Translations under genes and position numbers: made by a program
Shown: in pieces, positions 34,767-43,016 of the stretch
Layout: each line of letters begins with the position of its first letter
Numbering within the stretch: position 1 is the stretch's first letter
Origin: Aliiroseovarius crassostreae
Lineage (GTDB): Bacteria; Pseudomonadota; Alphaproteobacteria; Rhodobacterales; Rhodobacteraceae
NCBI RefSeq assembly: GCF_001307765.1
Contig: NZ_LKBA01000004.1
Location: 744,001 to 808,000 of the forward strand
Reading direction: 5' to 3'
DNA: 64,000 nt
The notes under the pieces: model-generated
Told to the model about the DNA's origin: nothing
Database searches by the model: none
The model's input: the letters and a program-made list of their open reading frames with translations, nothing else

Positions 34767-35755
34767 GCGTCCAATCGCTTCCTAAAATCGAACTCCACAT
34801 GCACCACGAAGGGGCCGCGCCGCCTGCGTTCATCCGAGGTTTGGCGAAAGAGAAGAGGGTCGATATTTCCGGGATCTTCACCCCGGATGGCGGGTATGAC
34901 TACCGCGACTTTCTGCATTTCCTTGAGGTGTATGAGGCGGCCACATCGGTGTTGCAAAGCCCCGAAGATTTCCGCCGCCTGACTTTGGCGATCCTTGAGG
35001 AGAGCGCAGGTCATGGGGTGGTGTATGCGGAGAGCTTCATCTCGCCCGATTTTTGCGGTGGGCGGGATGTGGTTGCGTGGACAGACTATCTTGCGGCGAT
35101 CCGGGATGCGGCGGATGAGGCAGAGCGCAACTTTGGCATCACCTTGCGCGGCATTGTCACCTGTATCCGCCATTTCGGCGGCGAGGTGGCGCGCGAAACC
35201 GCGCGTTGCGCACAGGAAACCGCCGGTGACTGGATTGTCGGCTTTGGCATGGGGGGGGATGAGAACGCCGGCCATCAGTCCGATTTCAAATACGCCTATG
35301 ACATGGCGCGCGAGGCCGGGCTGAAACTGACCACTCATGCGGGGGAATGGCGCGGCCCGGAGGAGATACGCGAGGCGCTGGATGCGCTGAAAGTCACCCG
35401 GATTGGCCACGGGGTGCGGGCAATCGAAGATCTGAACCTTGTTGAGCGGCTGGCGGATGAGGGCACCACACTTGAGGTCTGCCCCGGATCAAATGTCTTT
35501 CTGGGCGTTTTTGACCAGTTGGAAAATCACCCCATTGCCAAGCTGCGCGAGAGGGGGGTAAAGGTCACCGTGTCCACCGATGATCCGCCTTTTTTCCGCA
35601 CCACGATGACAAGGGAATATGAGGATCTGAACCGGGTCTTCGGTTGGGACGAGGCGGATTTCGCCGATCTCAATCATGTGGCTTTGGACGGGGCGTTCTG
35701 TGACGCGGACACCAAGGCGCGCATTGCCAAGCTGCTGGAGCCGAAAGATGTATGA
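34763..35755 (+). CDS. add: Adenosine deaminase
   Basis: A 330-residue metal-dependent hydrolase that deaminates adenosine to inosine. [11 protein letters not shown] provides the HxH zinc pair, HAGEW a further ligand, and STDDPPFF the catalytic aspartate pair near the C-terminus. VYAESFISP is typical of the ADD family. Third gene of the salvage operon, overlapping deoB by four bases and upp by eight. Confidence 0.93.
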   Translation: MSVQSLPKIELHMHHEGAAPPAFIRGLAKEKRVDISGIFTPDGGYDYRDFLHFLEVYEAATSVLQSPEDFRRLTLAILEESAGHGVVYAESFISPDFCGGRDVVAWTDYLAAIRDAADEAERNFGITLRGIVTCIRHFGGEVARETARCAQETAGDWIVGFGMGGDENAGHQSDFKYAYDMAREAGLKLTTHAGEWRGPEEIREALDALKVTRIGHGVRAIEDLNLVERLADEGTTLEVCPGSNVFLGVFDQLENHPIAKLRERGVKVTVSTDDPPFFRTTMTREYEDLNRVFGWDEADFADLNHVALDGAFCDADTKARIAKLLEPKDV

Positions 35756-36380
35756 CCACCTGACCGTCGTTGATCACCCGCTGGTGCAACATAAGCTGAC
35801 TTTGATGCGCGAAGAGGGCACGCCCACCAGTGTCTTTCGCCAGCTTCTGCGCGAGATCAGCCAGCTTCTGGCCTATGAAATCACCCGCGAACTGCCGATG
35901 ACCACGAAGTCGATCCAGACCCCGATGCAGCAGATGGACGCACCGACACTGGCCGGGCGCAAACTTGCCCTGGTGTCGATCCTGCGCGCCGGAAACGGTC
36001 TTCTGGATGGTGTGCTGGAGCTGATCCCCTCGGCGCGGGTTGGATTTGTTGGGTTGTATCGCGATGAAGAGACGCTGGAGCCGGTCGAGTATTATTTCAA
36101 GGTGCCCGAGAAGATGGATGAGCGTTTGGTGATTGCGGTGGACCCGATGCTGGCCACCGGTAACAGCTCGGTCGCGGCGATTGATATGTTGAAAAAAGCG
36201 GGCGCCAAGAATATTCGCTTCCTCTGCTTGCTGGCCTCTCCGGAAGGGGTTGCGCGGATGAAAGAAGCGCATCCCGATGTGCCGATCATCACCGCCTCGC
36301 TGGATGAGCGTCTGAACGAAAAGGGCTATATCATGCCCGGGCTGGGGGATGCGGGGGACCGCATGTTCGGCACCAAGTAA
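35748..36380 (+). CDS. upp: Uracil phosphoribosyltransferase
   Basis: A 210-residue transferase making UMP from uracil and PRPP. The PRPP-binding motif is [13 protein letters not shown] (here [15 protein letters not shown]), and [12 protein letters not shown] and the C-terminal [16 protein letters not shown] bind uracil. Last gene of the cdd-deoB-add-upp operon; start 35748 lies inside the last codons of add. Confidence 0.97.
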   Translation: MYDHLTVVDHPLVQHKLTLMREEGTPTSVFRQLLREISQLLAYEITRELPMTTKSIQTPMQQMDAPTLAGRKLALVSILRAGNGLLDGVLELIPSARVGFVGLYRDEETLEPVEYYFKVPEKMDERLVIAVDPMLATGNSSVAAIDMLKKAGAKNIRFLCLLASPEGVARMKEAHPDVPIITASLDERLNEKGYIMPGLGDAGDRMFGTK

Positions 36381-36394
36381 GCGCCAGGGATGGG

Positions 36395-36437
36395 CTGCGT
36401 GCGCGGGCTTTCCCCGCTGCGCAGCTGATTGATTTTT
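36395..36437 (+). terminator. Possible terminator of the salvage operon
   Basis: CTGCG (36395-36399) and CGCAG (36420-36424) close an imperfect GC stem whose inner part pairs CGGG with CCCG, and TTTTT follows at 36433. The gap between stem and T-run is larger than usual, so confidence is limited. Confidence 0.4.
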
Positions 36438-36485
36438 AGGCAGTTTCGGCTAATCCCCTCAGATTCAACAAAGTTTTTCGATGAA

Positions 36486-36559
36486 TTGTCCACAGCGCCG
36501 AACTGGCCCTGTGGATTATCCCTTTACTTCGAATCGGTCATCCGTCATGCTTGTCCACA
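36486..36559. promoter_or_regulatory. Three DnaA-box-like 9-mers
   Basis: TTGTCCACA occurs at 36486-36494 and 36551-36559, each one mismatch from TTATCCACA, and TGTGGATTA (36510-36518) is an inverted near match. They lie in the leader of the SPOR-domain gene. Chance is possible in 75 bp; a DnaA-controlled promoter is the more interesting reading. Confidence 0.3.
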
Positions 36560-36584
36560 ATATTTTGTGTGGGGACACAAGAGC

Positions 36585-38024
36585 ATGTTAAAAAGAACCG
36601 TGGCTATAATGGCCGTTATTACAGGGATGTCGGCGACAGGCGCTGACGCTCTGAGCTTGAAAAAAGGCGCGCAGCCGGCAGAGACGCCGCCCGCGAGCTA
36701 CAAGGGAAACACCTATGTCGACAGTCGTGGATGTGTGTATATCCGCGCCGGGTTTGGTGGAAATGTGACATGGGTGCCGCGTGTGACGCGTAGCCGACAG
36801 GTGGTGTGCGGCGCCGCGCCCAGCCTTGGGGGGAATGGCGGATCGGTTGTCGCAACCAAGCCAGCCCCCGTGCCTGCGCCGCAACCTGTGATCGTTCCTG
36901 AAAAGCGCCCTGCCCAAGTGGCAACCACCCGTCCGTCTGCTTCTGTGCCTCAGGTGAAGCCGGCTCCGGTTGCCCGACCTCAGGTGCGCGTGCAGCGACC
37001 AATAATTCCGGGTCCCGAGCTGCCACCGCGCATCGGTTTTGGCCCGTCCGAGACCGACCCGTCCCTGCCGCAGCGCAGCCCCGTGCCACCCGCGTGGACT
37101 GATCGCTTTACCCATGGCAAGGGGGATGACGGCTGGATCGTGTCCGACAATGGACAGGCGGCTCAGGCGGTGCGGGTCAATTGCCCCGCAAATGTCAGCA
37201 AAGTGTCTTTTGTGCGCCTGAACGGTGCCAAACTTCCGGTGCGCTGCGGGGCGTTGCAGGTGGCGCCGGTCACCTATCTGGTTGAGGACAACACGGGCAA
37301 CCTTACCCGGATCACAACCCTGCCGCATGGATCAAACCTGCGTGCAGCACAGGCTGCACTGGCGGGGCTTTCCGGTGGAGCAGCCGGGGGGACGGTCACC
37401 TCCGTTCCGACAACCCGTGTGCTGGTGCCGCAGGGAAATGGTCATGCCCCCAAGCCCTATCAGGTTGTGCGCAGGCGAGATCTGGACAAATCCGCGCTTC
37501 CGCCCAGCACGGTGATTGCGCCGCAGACCTATGTGGCGTCGAATATGCCGGTTGCGGTGCCTGAAGGTTATACTGCAGCCTGGAGCGATGGGCGTCTGAA
37601 CCGTCTGCGAGGGGTGCGCTCGATTGCGGGGGACTTGCAGACGGCAGAAATCTGGACCGACACGGTGCCACGCCGCCTGAAAGGGGTGCAGTTGCCAGAA
37701 AAACAGGTCGCAGATACATCGCCGGTTGACAGGACATATGGCAAGACCCGAGCACGGGCGAAAACCACCGCCATCAGCAAGACGCGCTCTGTCAGCGCCG
37801 GGCGGCTGCCGCAGAAATTTGTGCAGGTCGGGCGCTACAGCGATGCGGCCAATGCGCGCAAAGTGATCCTGAAATTGCAGCGTATGGGGCTGAAAGTATC
37901 GTCCAGCACCTCAGGAAGCGGCGTGAAAACCGTTCTGGCGGGTCCGTTCAAGCAGCAGGCAAAGCTGAGCACGGCCCTTGCAAAGCTGCGAAACGCAGGT
38001 TTCAGAGACGCGTTTCTACGCTGA
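36585..38024 (+). CDS. SPOR domain-containing secreted protein
   Basis: A 479-residue protein with a signal peptide (about residues 1-22, MLKRTVAIMAVITGMSATG), a short conserved region with a cysteine pair (residues 35-80), a long proline- and alanine-rich linker (80-160), a middle domain of unknown type (170-300), and a C-terminal SPOR domain (about 405-479, KFVQVGRYSDAANARKV to AGFRDAFLR). SPOR domains bind denuded peptidoglycan at division sites, so a role at the septum is likely. ATG 36585 follows GGGGACACAAGAGC. Monocistronic with its own terminator. Confidence 0.88.
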   Translation: MLKRTVAIMAVITGMSATGADALSLKKGAQPAETPPASYKGNTYVDSRGCVYIRAGFGGNVTWVPRVTRSRQVVCGAAPSLGGNGGSVVATKPAPVPAPQPVIVPEKRPAQVATTRPSASVPQVKPAPVARPQVRVQRPIIPGPELPPRIGFGPSETDPSLPQRSPVPPAWTDRFTHGKGDDGWIVSDNGQAAQAVRVNCPANVSKVSFVRLNGAKLPVRCGALQVAPVTYLVEDNTGNLTRITTLPHGSNLRAAQAALAGLSGGAAGGTVTSVPTTRVLVPQGNGHAPKPYQVVRRRDLDKSALPPSTVIAPQTYVASNMPVAVPEGYTAAWSDGRLNRLRGVRSIAGDLQTAEIWTDTVPRRLKGVQLPEKQVADTSPVDRTYGKTRARAKTTAISKTRSVSAGRLPQKFVQVGRYSDAANARKVILKLQRMGLKVSSSTSGSGVKTVLAGPFKQQAKLSTALAKLRNAGFRDAFLR

Positions 38025-38050
38025 TATGGATATGAATTGGCAGGTGAAAG

Positions 38051-38080
38051 GCTCCGCAAATTTGCGGGGCTTTTCCTTTT
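38051..38080 (+). terminator. Terminator of the SPOR protein gene
   Basis: GCTCCGCAAA and TTTGCGGGGC form a tight hairpin followed by TTTTCCTTTT, 26 bp after the stop codon. Clear rho-independent form. Confidence 0.85.
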
Positions 38081-38091
38081 CGGGGCGGGCC

Positions 38092-38141
38092 TTAAGCGTT
38101 GCGGAGTAAACAGGTGTTTCAAACGTATCCCGAACGCTTTA
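38092..38141. repeat. AAAGCGTTTCGG palindrome, copy at 38.1 kb
   Basis: TTAAGCGTTGCGGAGTAAAC and TATCCCGAACGCTTTA are the two ends, with GTGTTTCAA in the core. It lies between convergent genes, and its right-hand TTTA supplies the TAA stop of the minus-strand gene that ends at 38139. Confidence 0.7.
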
Positions 38142-39155
38142 TTCGCCGCAGATCCCTTGTAGTCGCACCCAATCCCCGTCTGACAAAAGCGGCAAAGCCG
38201 CAGCCAGCGGCACGGGATCGGCTTCGATCAGTGAGATGGTCTTTTCGCCGGTCAGGTCCAGCGCGTATGCGTAAGGGGTGGACCGGATGCCGGCCTCTTC
38301 AAACCGGGGCAGAAGATCGGAGGCTGTCAGGGGCGCGGGTTCCGAGGTCAGCAGCCATTCGGCATAGGCGTCAATTGCTTCATTTGTCACTTCGCCAGTG
38401 GTCAGAAGGCGTATCGTTGTTCCGGTCCCGGCATGATCCAGAAACCCAAAAACCGGGTCGGTCATGCGGCGGCGCTGGTCTTCGGCCAGAATGAAGCCTG
38501 CCACGACATCAGCTTCTTCAAAATCCTCGATCAGGGCACGGTTCAGAAGGGTGATATTACCAGGGAGATGGGTCGCAGCCTGTACGCCGCTTGACAGCAC
38601 AACCAGCCGGGGGGCGTTGGATCCCAGTACCCGGCGGCCAAGGGCCTCAAGCGCGGAGCGTGCCAGAACGTCATCGCATTGCTGGCCCGCTACGCGGCCA
38701 ATTCTGGTCAGGATGCGCTGGCCAATGGCTGCGCGGGTAGGGGCGGGCACAACGGCGGTTGTATAGCTCTGTAATGCGCCGGGAAGCCAGGCGATGCCCC
38801 CGATGATCAGAAAAGCAAGCCCGCCGCCGGTGATCCATCCGCGCAGCCTGCCAGGGCGGTCGCGGCGTCGTTCCACCACTTTGCGCACCCGTTCGATCCC
38901 GTCGATCATCGTGTCGTCATCGACTTCCAGCTCTTCGAACACTTCATCCGATGGCGAAAACCGCGCCGGGCGTTCGCCGGGATTGATCCGTCGCACGGCC
39001 GCAAGGGACCAATGGGTCAGGGCGGTGTCGGACATGTTGGTGATGGTCAGGGTTGCTTCGCCCAATGACACAATCACATTCACGCGCTGCGCATCGGGGG
39101 ATGCACTCCAGACACCCGGCGCTTCGAGCCGGTCGTATTTCTTGAGGGCTGTCAT
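38139..39155 (-). CDS. Membrane protein with a peptidase-M48-like fold but no HExxH
   Basis: A 338-residue protein I cannot name. Residues 1-100 are soluble with a segment ALTHWSLAAVRRINPGERPARF; residues about 108-128 form one membrane helix (GWITGGGLAFLIIGGIAWLPG). The rest resembles M48 peptidases: THLPGNITLLNRALIEDFEEADVV matches the strand and helix before the zinc helix, but where HExxH is expected the sequence reads AEDQRRR. So it is probably an inactive relative with a binding or structural role, anchored in the membrane. This comparison is by eye and needs a profile search. Confidence 0.65.
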   Translation of the reverse strand: MTALKKYDRLEAPGVWSASPDAQRVNVIVSLGEATLTITNMSDTALTHWSLAAVRRINPGERPARFSPSDEVFEELEVDDDTMIDGIERVRKVVERRRDRPGRLRGWITGGGLAFLIIGGIAWLPGALQSYTTAVVPAPTRAAIGQRILTRIGRVAGQQCDDVLARSALEALGRRVLGSNAPRLVVLSSGVQAATHLPGNITLLNRALIEDFEEADVVAGFILAEDQRRRMTDPVFGFLDHAGTGTTIRLLTTGEVTNEAIDAYAEWLLTSEPAPLTASDLLPRFEEAGIRSTPYAYALDLTGEKTISLIEADPVPLAAALPLLSDGDWVRLQGICGE

Positions 39156-39276
39156 GGTTGGGCGAGGCTGCTCTTAAATGCGGCTCAATGCTTTCTTGTT
39201 GGAAAAACAATAGCTAGGCTTTTGCGGTTTGTCGATTGGGGGAATGGCAAATATGGGGCCAAGAGGCGCCGTTGGT

Positions 39277-39297
39277 CCCGGCCAGCGTCTGGCCGGG
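39277..39297. other. Perfect 9-bp GC hairpin
   Basis: CCCGGCCAG and CTGGCCGGG pair perfectly around CGT. It lies 112 bp after the acyl-CoA synthetase stop on that gene's strand, without a T-run. The 254-bp gap around it has no convincing gene. Confidence 0.4.
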
Positions 39298-39409
39298 TTG
39301 GGGGGCGGCGTGGTGCGCCCGGTTTGCGATGCTTTTCCTGTTCGCGGCGCGTGTGCAGGGAAGCCTCGCCCCGCACACCCCCCTCATTTCCCGGCAATGC
39401 TGGGGCAGG

Positions 39410-41050
39410 TTACGCCTGCCCCTGTTGTTCCTTGGCCATGCGGCGGAGCTGGAATTTCTGGATCTTGCCAGTGGATGTTTTGGGCAGCTCGCAGAACTCA
39501 ACCTGTTTGGGGGTCTTGAACCCCGCCAGATGTTCGCGCGCAAAGCGTATCAGTTCCTCTGCGCTGATATCTGCCCCTTCTTTCAACTCGACAAAGGCGC
39601 AGGGCACTTCGCCCCATGTCTCGTCCGGTTTGGCCACCACCGCACAGAGCATCACCGCGGGATGGTGCATCAGGACGCCCTCGACCTCAACCGAGCTGAC
39701 ATTTTCGCCACCGGAAATGATGATGTCCTTGGCGCGGTCGGTGATCTGGATATAGCCGTCCGGGGTCTGGTGCGCGATGTCGCCTGAGTGGAAATACCCA
39801 CCGGCAAAAGCTTCGGCGGTGGCGTCGGGGTTTTTCAGATAGCCTTTCATCACCGAGTTGCCACGGATCATGATTTCCCCGGTTGCCTCGCCATCCATCG
39901 GGATCTGAACCATGGCGTCATCCATCACGGTAATGTCGTCCATCTGTGGAAACAGGACGCCGGTGCGGGCCTTGATTGCTGCGCGCTCGGATTGCGGCAG
40001 CGGGTCCCATTTCGGCCCGTTCCAAAGGCATTCGGTCACATGTCCGTAAGTTTCGGTCAGTCCGTAGACCTGTGTGATGTTGAACCCAAGCGGTTCAATC
40101 GCGGCTAGGGTGGCGGCTGCCGGGGGCGCACCTGCGGTGAAAACCTCAACCACATGGTCAAAGGACCGGCGCGTATCTTGTGGGGCATTCACGATCATGT
40201 TCAGCACAATCGGAGCGCCGCCAAAATGGGTCACGCCCTCATCTGCAATCGCGTCATAGATCGCCGCTGCCGTGATGTCCCGGCAGCAGATGATTGTGCC
40301 CCCCAGCGCCGGCATCATCCAGCTGTGGTTCCAGTTGTTGCAGTGAAACAGCGGCACGATGGTCAGGTAGCGGGGATAAAGCCCCATATTCCAGCTGATC
40401 GGTGTGCCCATGGTCATCAGATAGGCGCCGCGATGGTGATAGACCACGCCTTTCGGGCGGCCGGTGGTGCCGGAAGTATAGTTGAGCGCGAGGCTTTCCC
40501 ATTCATCCTGTGGCATGATCCAGGAAAAATCCGGGTCGCCTGAGGCCACCACCTCTTCATATTCGGGATAGCGGCCGGTGGCGGGGTGACCGGCCGGGGC
40601 ATCCGCGACTTCGATGATGTCCGGTCCCGCCCCGTTCATCTGGGCCACCGCCTTTTCCGCCAGGGGCAGGAATTGGGTATCGACAAGAACGATCTTCGCC
40701 TCTCCATGACCAAAGATATAGGCCACCGTGTCCACATCCAACCGTATGTTGATTGTATTGAGCACCGCCCCGCAGGCGGGGATGGCAAAGCTTGCTTCCA
40801 CATGGGGCAGCGTGTTGGGCAGAAGTGTTGCCACGACATCCCCGGGGCGAATGCCGCGTGCGGCAAGGGCGCTGGCCAGACGGGTGACCCGCTCGTGATA
40901 GTTGCGATAAGTCAGCCGGAGCTTGCCATAGACCAGTGCCTCACGATCGGCAAACACCGTCGCCGCCCGGCGCAGGTGAGACAGCGGTGTGAGCGGCACG
41001 AAATTTGCAGCATTCTTCTCAAGCCCCGTTTCATCTGACATCCATCCCAT
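39410..41050 (-). CDS. Acyl-CoA synthetase (AMP-binding family)
   Basis: A 546-residue adenylate-forming enzyme. LNYTSGTTGRPKGVVYHHRG is the P-loop region, PLFHCNNWNHSWM, YGLTETYGHVTEC, YFHSGDIAHQTPDGY and DRAKDIIISGGENVSSVEVE are the ordered core motifs, and the catalytic lysine is in TSTGKIQKF. The pattern fits medium-chain or small carboxylate ligases (AAE/DmdB-like group), not the long-chain FadD type. In marine Rhodobacterales such enzymes activate fatty acids or methylmercaptopropionate. The substrate is not fixed by sequence. It is divergent from the broken DMT exporter. Confidence 0.87.
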   Translation of the reverse strand: MGWMSDETGLEKNAANFVPLTPLSHLRRAATVFADREALVYGKLRLTYRNYHERVTRLASALAARGIRPGDVVATLLPNTLPHVEASFAIPACGAVLNTINIRLDVDTVAYIFGHGEAKIVLVDTQFLPLAEKAVAQMNGAGPDIIEVADAPAGHPATGRYPEYEEVVASGDPDFSWIMPQDEWESLALNYTSGTTGRPKGVVYHHRGAYLMTMGTPISWNMGLYPRYLTIVPLFHCNNWNHSWMMPALGGTIICCRDITAAAIYDAIADEGVTHFGGAPIVLNMIVNAPQDTRRSFDHVVEVFTAGAPPAAATLAAIEPLGFNITQVYGLTETYGHVTECLWNGPKWDPLPQSERAAIKARTGVLFPQMDDITVMDDAMVQIPMDGEATGEIMIRGNSVMKGYLKNPDATAEAFAGGYFHSGDIAHQTPDGYIQITDRAKDIIISGGENVSSVEVEGVLMHHPAVMLCAVVAKPDETWGEVPCAFVELKEGADISAEELIRFAREHLAGFKTPKQVEFCELPKTSTGKIQKFQLRRMAKEQQGQA

Positions 41051-41181
41051 CGCTTACTTCCTGTGGTCCCATGTCGAAAATCTGTTCTGGTCTTTTTTGC
41101 CAGAATGTCGTTTTTCGAGCAGACCAGAACAGATGCCGCATGGTCAATGCCTGAAATTCCGAGATGAAAGAGGATATGAAC

Positions 41182-42128
41182 ATGTCCGCAGATGCATCAC
41201 CGCCGAATATCCCAGTCGTCGGCACGGGCGAAGAGCGTCCCTTGGCTGCGGCGGGGGGGGGATCATGCGGGCGATGTTCATGCTGGGTATCCTTGACAGT
41301 TCTGTTGCCGTGATCGCGCGGGATACCGGGTTGTGGCAGTTTCACTTTTTGCGCTCGGTGCTGGCCTGCCTGTTGATTTTGGGTCTGGCGAAAGCAGGCG
41401 TGGTTCGTATCCCCCCCGGTGGCGCTGGGCGGTTGCGCTGCGCGGAGGGCTGACCGGCCTGTCGATGCTGTTTTACTTTGGCTGCCTGGCCTTTTGCCGC
41501 TTGGTCAGGTGGCAGCAGGGCTGTTCACGGCCCCGATCTGGGTGATGATCCTCTCGGCCCTGTTTCTGGGGCAACCCATTGGAGTGACACAGCTGAGTGC
41601 CGCTGTGCTTGGTTTTGCCGGGGTTCTGATGGTGTTGCGTCCGTTTGAGAGCGGGCTGGAACCTTTGGCCATCCTGCCAATGGTTGCGGGATTTTTCTAT
41701 GCTTTGGGGGCACTCGCCACGCGCCAGTTCTGTACGGGTGAAAGCACCTTTTCGATGCTGCTCTATTTCTTCCTTTCCCTGGGGGGGGCGGCCTGTTGGG
41801 GACGGTTGGCATGACGCTCTGGCCGCATGATGTGCCTGCGGGGGCAGAGGGGTTTATCCTGCGCGGCATCGGCCCCATTGGGGGAGTGTCCGTGCTGCCG
41901 ACCGTTACCCAGGCCGTGGGGGCGATCATCGCTGTTGGCCTGATTTTCCGTGGCTACCAACTGGGGGAAGCGGGGCAGGTGGCCATCTACGAATATTCTC
42001 TTCTGATTTTTGCTGCTGGGTGGAGTTACGTGCTGTTTTCCGAACCGACGGGGCTGATGCCTGCGATCGGCATGGGGCTGATCATCCTGTCGGGAATTGT
42101 CATTTCTCTGCGCTCGCGCAACCGGTGA
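41182..42128 (+). pseudogene. EamA family (DMT) transporter with four frameshifts
   Basis: Pieces of one DMT exporter lie in successive frames: the N-terminus MSADASPPNIPVVG from 41182, then IMRAMFMLGILDSSVAVIA (after a G9 run at 41253), then RWAVALRGGLTGLSMLFYFG (after a C7 run near 41411), then LPLGQVAAGLFTAPIWV (near a T4 run at 41493), then GTVGMTLWPHDVPAGAEG to the end at 42128 (after a G8 run near 41781). Each shift maps to a homopolymer. Joined, they form a normal protein of about 310 residues with ten helices. Either a decaying gene or uncorrected homopolymer errors. Confidence 0.8.
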
Positions 42129-42148
42129 AAAGGTGATAGGGTGACGCC

Positions 42149-42799
42149 ATGATCATTTCGCATGGCCGCCGCTATATCTTTGTGCACGCTCCTAAAACGG
42201 GGGGGACATCCCTTGCCCTGGCGCTGGAGGCGCGCGCGATGAAAGATGACGTGATGCTGGGCGATACGCCCAAGGCGTTGCGCCGACGCAGGCGCCTGAA
42301 GGATGTGCAGGCGGGCGGGCGGCTGTGGAAGCATTCAACCTTGTGCGACATTGCGGGGCTGGTCACCCCAGACCAGATGCGTGACTATTTTGTGTTTACG
42401 CTGGTCCGCAATCCCTGGGATCGGATGGTAAGCTATTATCATTGGTTGCAAGCTCAGTCCTTTGACCATCCGGCAGTGAGTTTGGCCAGGTCATCCGGGT
42501 TTGCCGATTTCCTGCGCGCGCCTAAAATGCAGGCCAGCTTTCGGGCAGCCCCCTATGCCAGCTATGTGACCGACCGGGAGGGGCGCGAATATGCGGATCT
42601 GTTTGTCCGGCTGGAACATCTTGATGAGGATCTGCCCGTGCTTGAGGCCCATCTGGGGTTCTCCTTGCGCCCGCTCCCGCATGAAAACCGGTCTGACCGG
42701 CAAAAGGAGTATCGCCAGTTTTACACGGATGAACTGCGCCAGATCGTGGCCCGATGTTGTCACGATGATATTGAGCGGTTCGGGTATGTGTTTGAATAA
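42149..42799 (+). CDS. Sulfotransferase family protein
   Basis: A 216-residue PAPS-dependent sulfotransferase-like protein. The 5'-phosphosulfate loop is HAPKTGGTSLA at residues 12-22, and the 3'-phosphate-binding motif is LVRNPWDRMVSYYHW in the middle. The C-terminal half carries FVRLEHLDEDL and ENRSDR. Length and motifs match the short bacterial sulfotransferase family 2 proteins, often tied to capsule or surface polysaccharide. Acceptor unknown. It starts 20 bp after the broken transporter. Confidence 0.85.
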   Translation: MIISHGRRYIFVHAPKTGGTSLALALEARAMKDDVMLGDTPKALRRRRRLKDVQAGGRLWKHSTLCDIAGLVTPDQMRDYFVFTLVRNPWDRMVSYYHWLQAQSFDHPAVSLARSSGFADFLRAPKMQASFRAAPYASYVTDREGREYADLFVRLEHLDEDLPVLEAHLGFSLRPLPHENRSDRQKEYRQFYTDELRQIVARCCHDDIERFGYVFE

Positions 42800-42842
42800 A
42801 AACACATTGTCAGTATTCAGAAGCACCTGTCCCGCGGTTGGT

Positions 42843-42864
42843 GAAAACTAGAAAACTAGTTTTC
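42843..42864. repeat. AAAACTAG tandem octamers (two units) ending in a palindrome
   Basis: GAAAACTAG AAAACTAG TTTTC: two AAAACTAG units with a mirrored TTTTC end. Four units of the same octamer occur at 62030-62071. CTAG is usually rare in proteobacterial DNA, so six copies in two clusters are striking. Located after the sulfotransferase gene. Confidence 0.6.
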
Positions 42865-42919
42865 TCTGACATCAAAGTGGGCAGCGCCAAAAGAGACGGG
42901 ACCACCAGAAATGGGGCCA

Positions 42920-42951
42920 AAAGAAAAGAGCCCGGATATGTCCGGGCTCTC
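42920..42951 (-). terminator. Bidirectional terminator between sulfotransferase and fadJ/fadB-like genes
   Basis: GAGCCCGGA (42928-42936) and TCCGGGCTC (42941-42949) form a 9-bp stem with a 4-nt loop. On the minus strand it is followed by TTTTCTTTT, on the plus strand by TCTTGTTT. It serves the minus-strand beta-oxidation gene best. Confidence 0.8.
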
Positions 42952-42964
42952 TTGTTTGTGTTGG

Positions 42965-43010
42965 AAGCGTTTCGGGCTCAACCTGAGGCAGGGAAAGGTT
43001 GAAACGCTTT
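42965..43010. repeat. AAAGCGTTTCGG palindrome, copy at 43.0 kb
   Basis: AAGCGTTTCGGGCTCAACCT and AGGTTGAAACGCTTT are inverted around GAGGCAGGGAA. Located between convergent genes, 7 bp beyond the stop of the 3-hydroxyacyl-CoA dehydrogenase gene. Confidence 0.7.
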
Positions 43011-43016
43011 CGGCAA

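Noticed and set aside
39222-39409. Short frames on both strands beyond the acyl-CoA synthetase end
   Set aside because: Composition is arbitrary, no ribosome site decides a start, and none matches a family.
41240-41260. Programmed frameshift in the DMT exporter
   Set aside because: There are four shifts at different homopolymers in one gene, which fits decay or error better than a programmed event.
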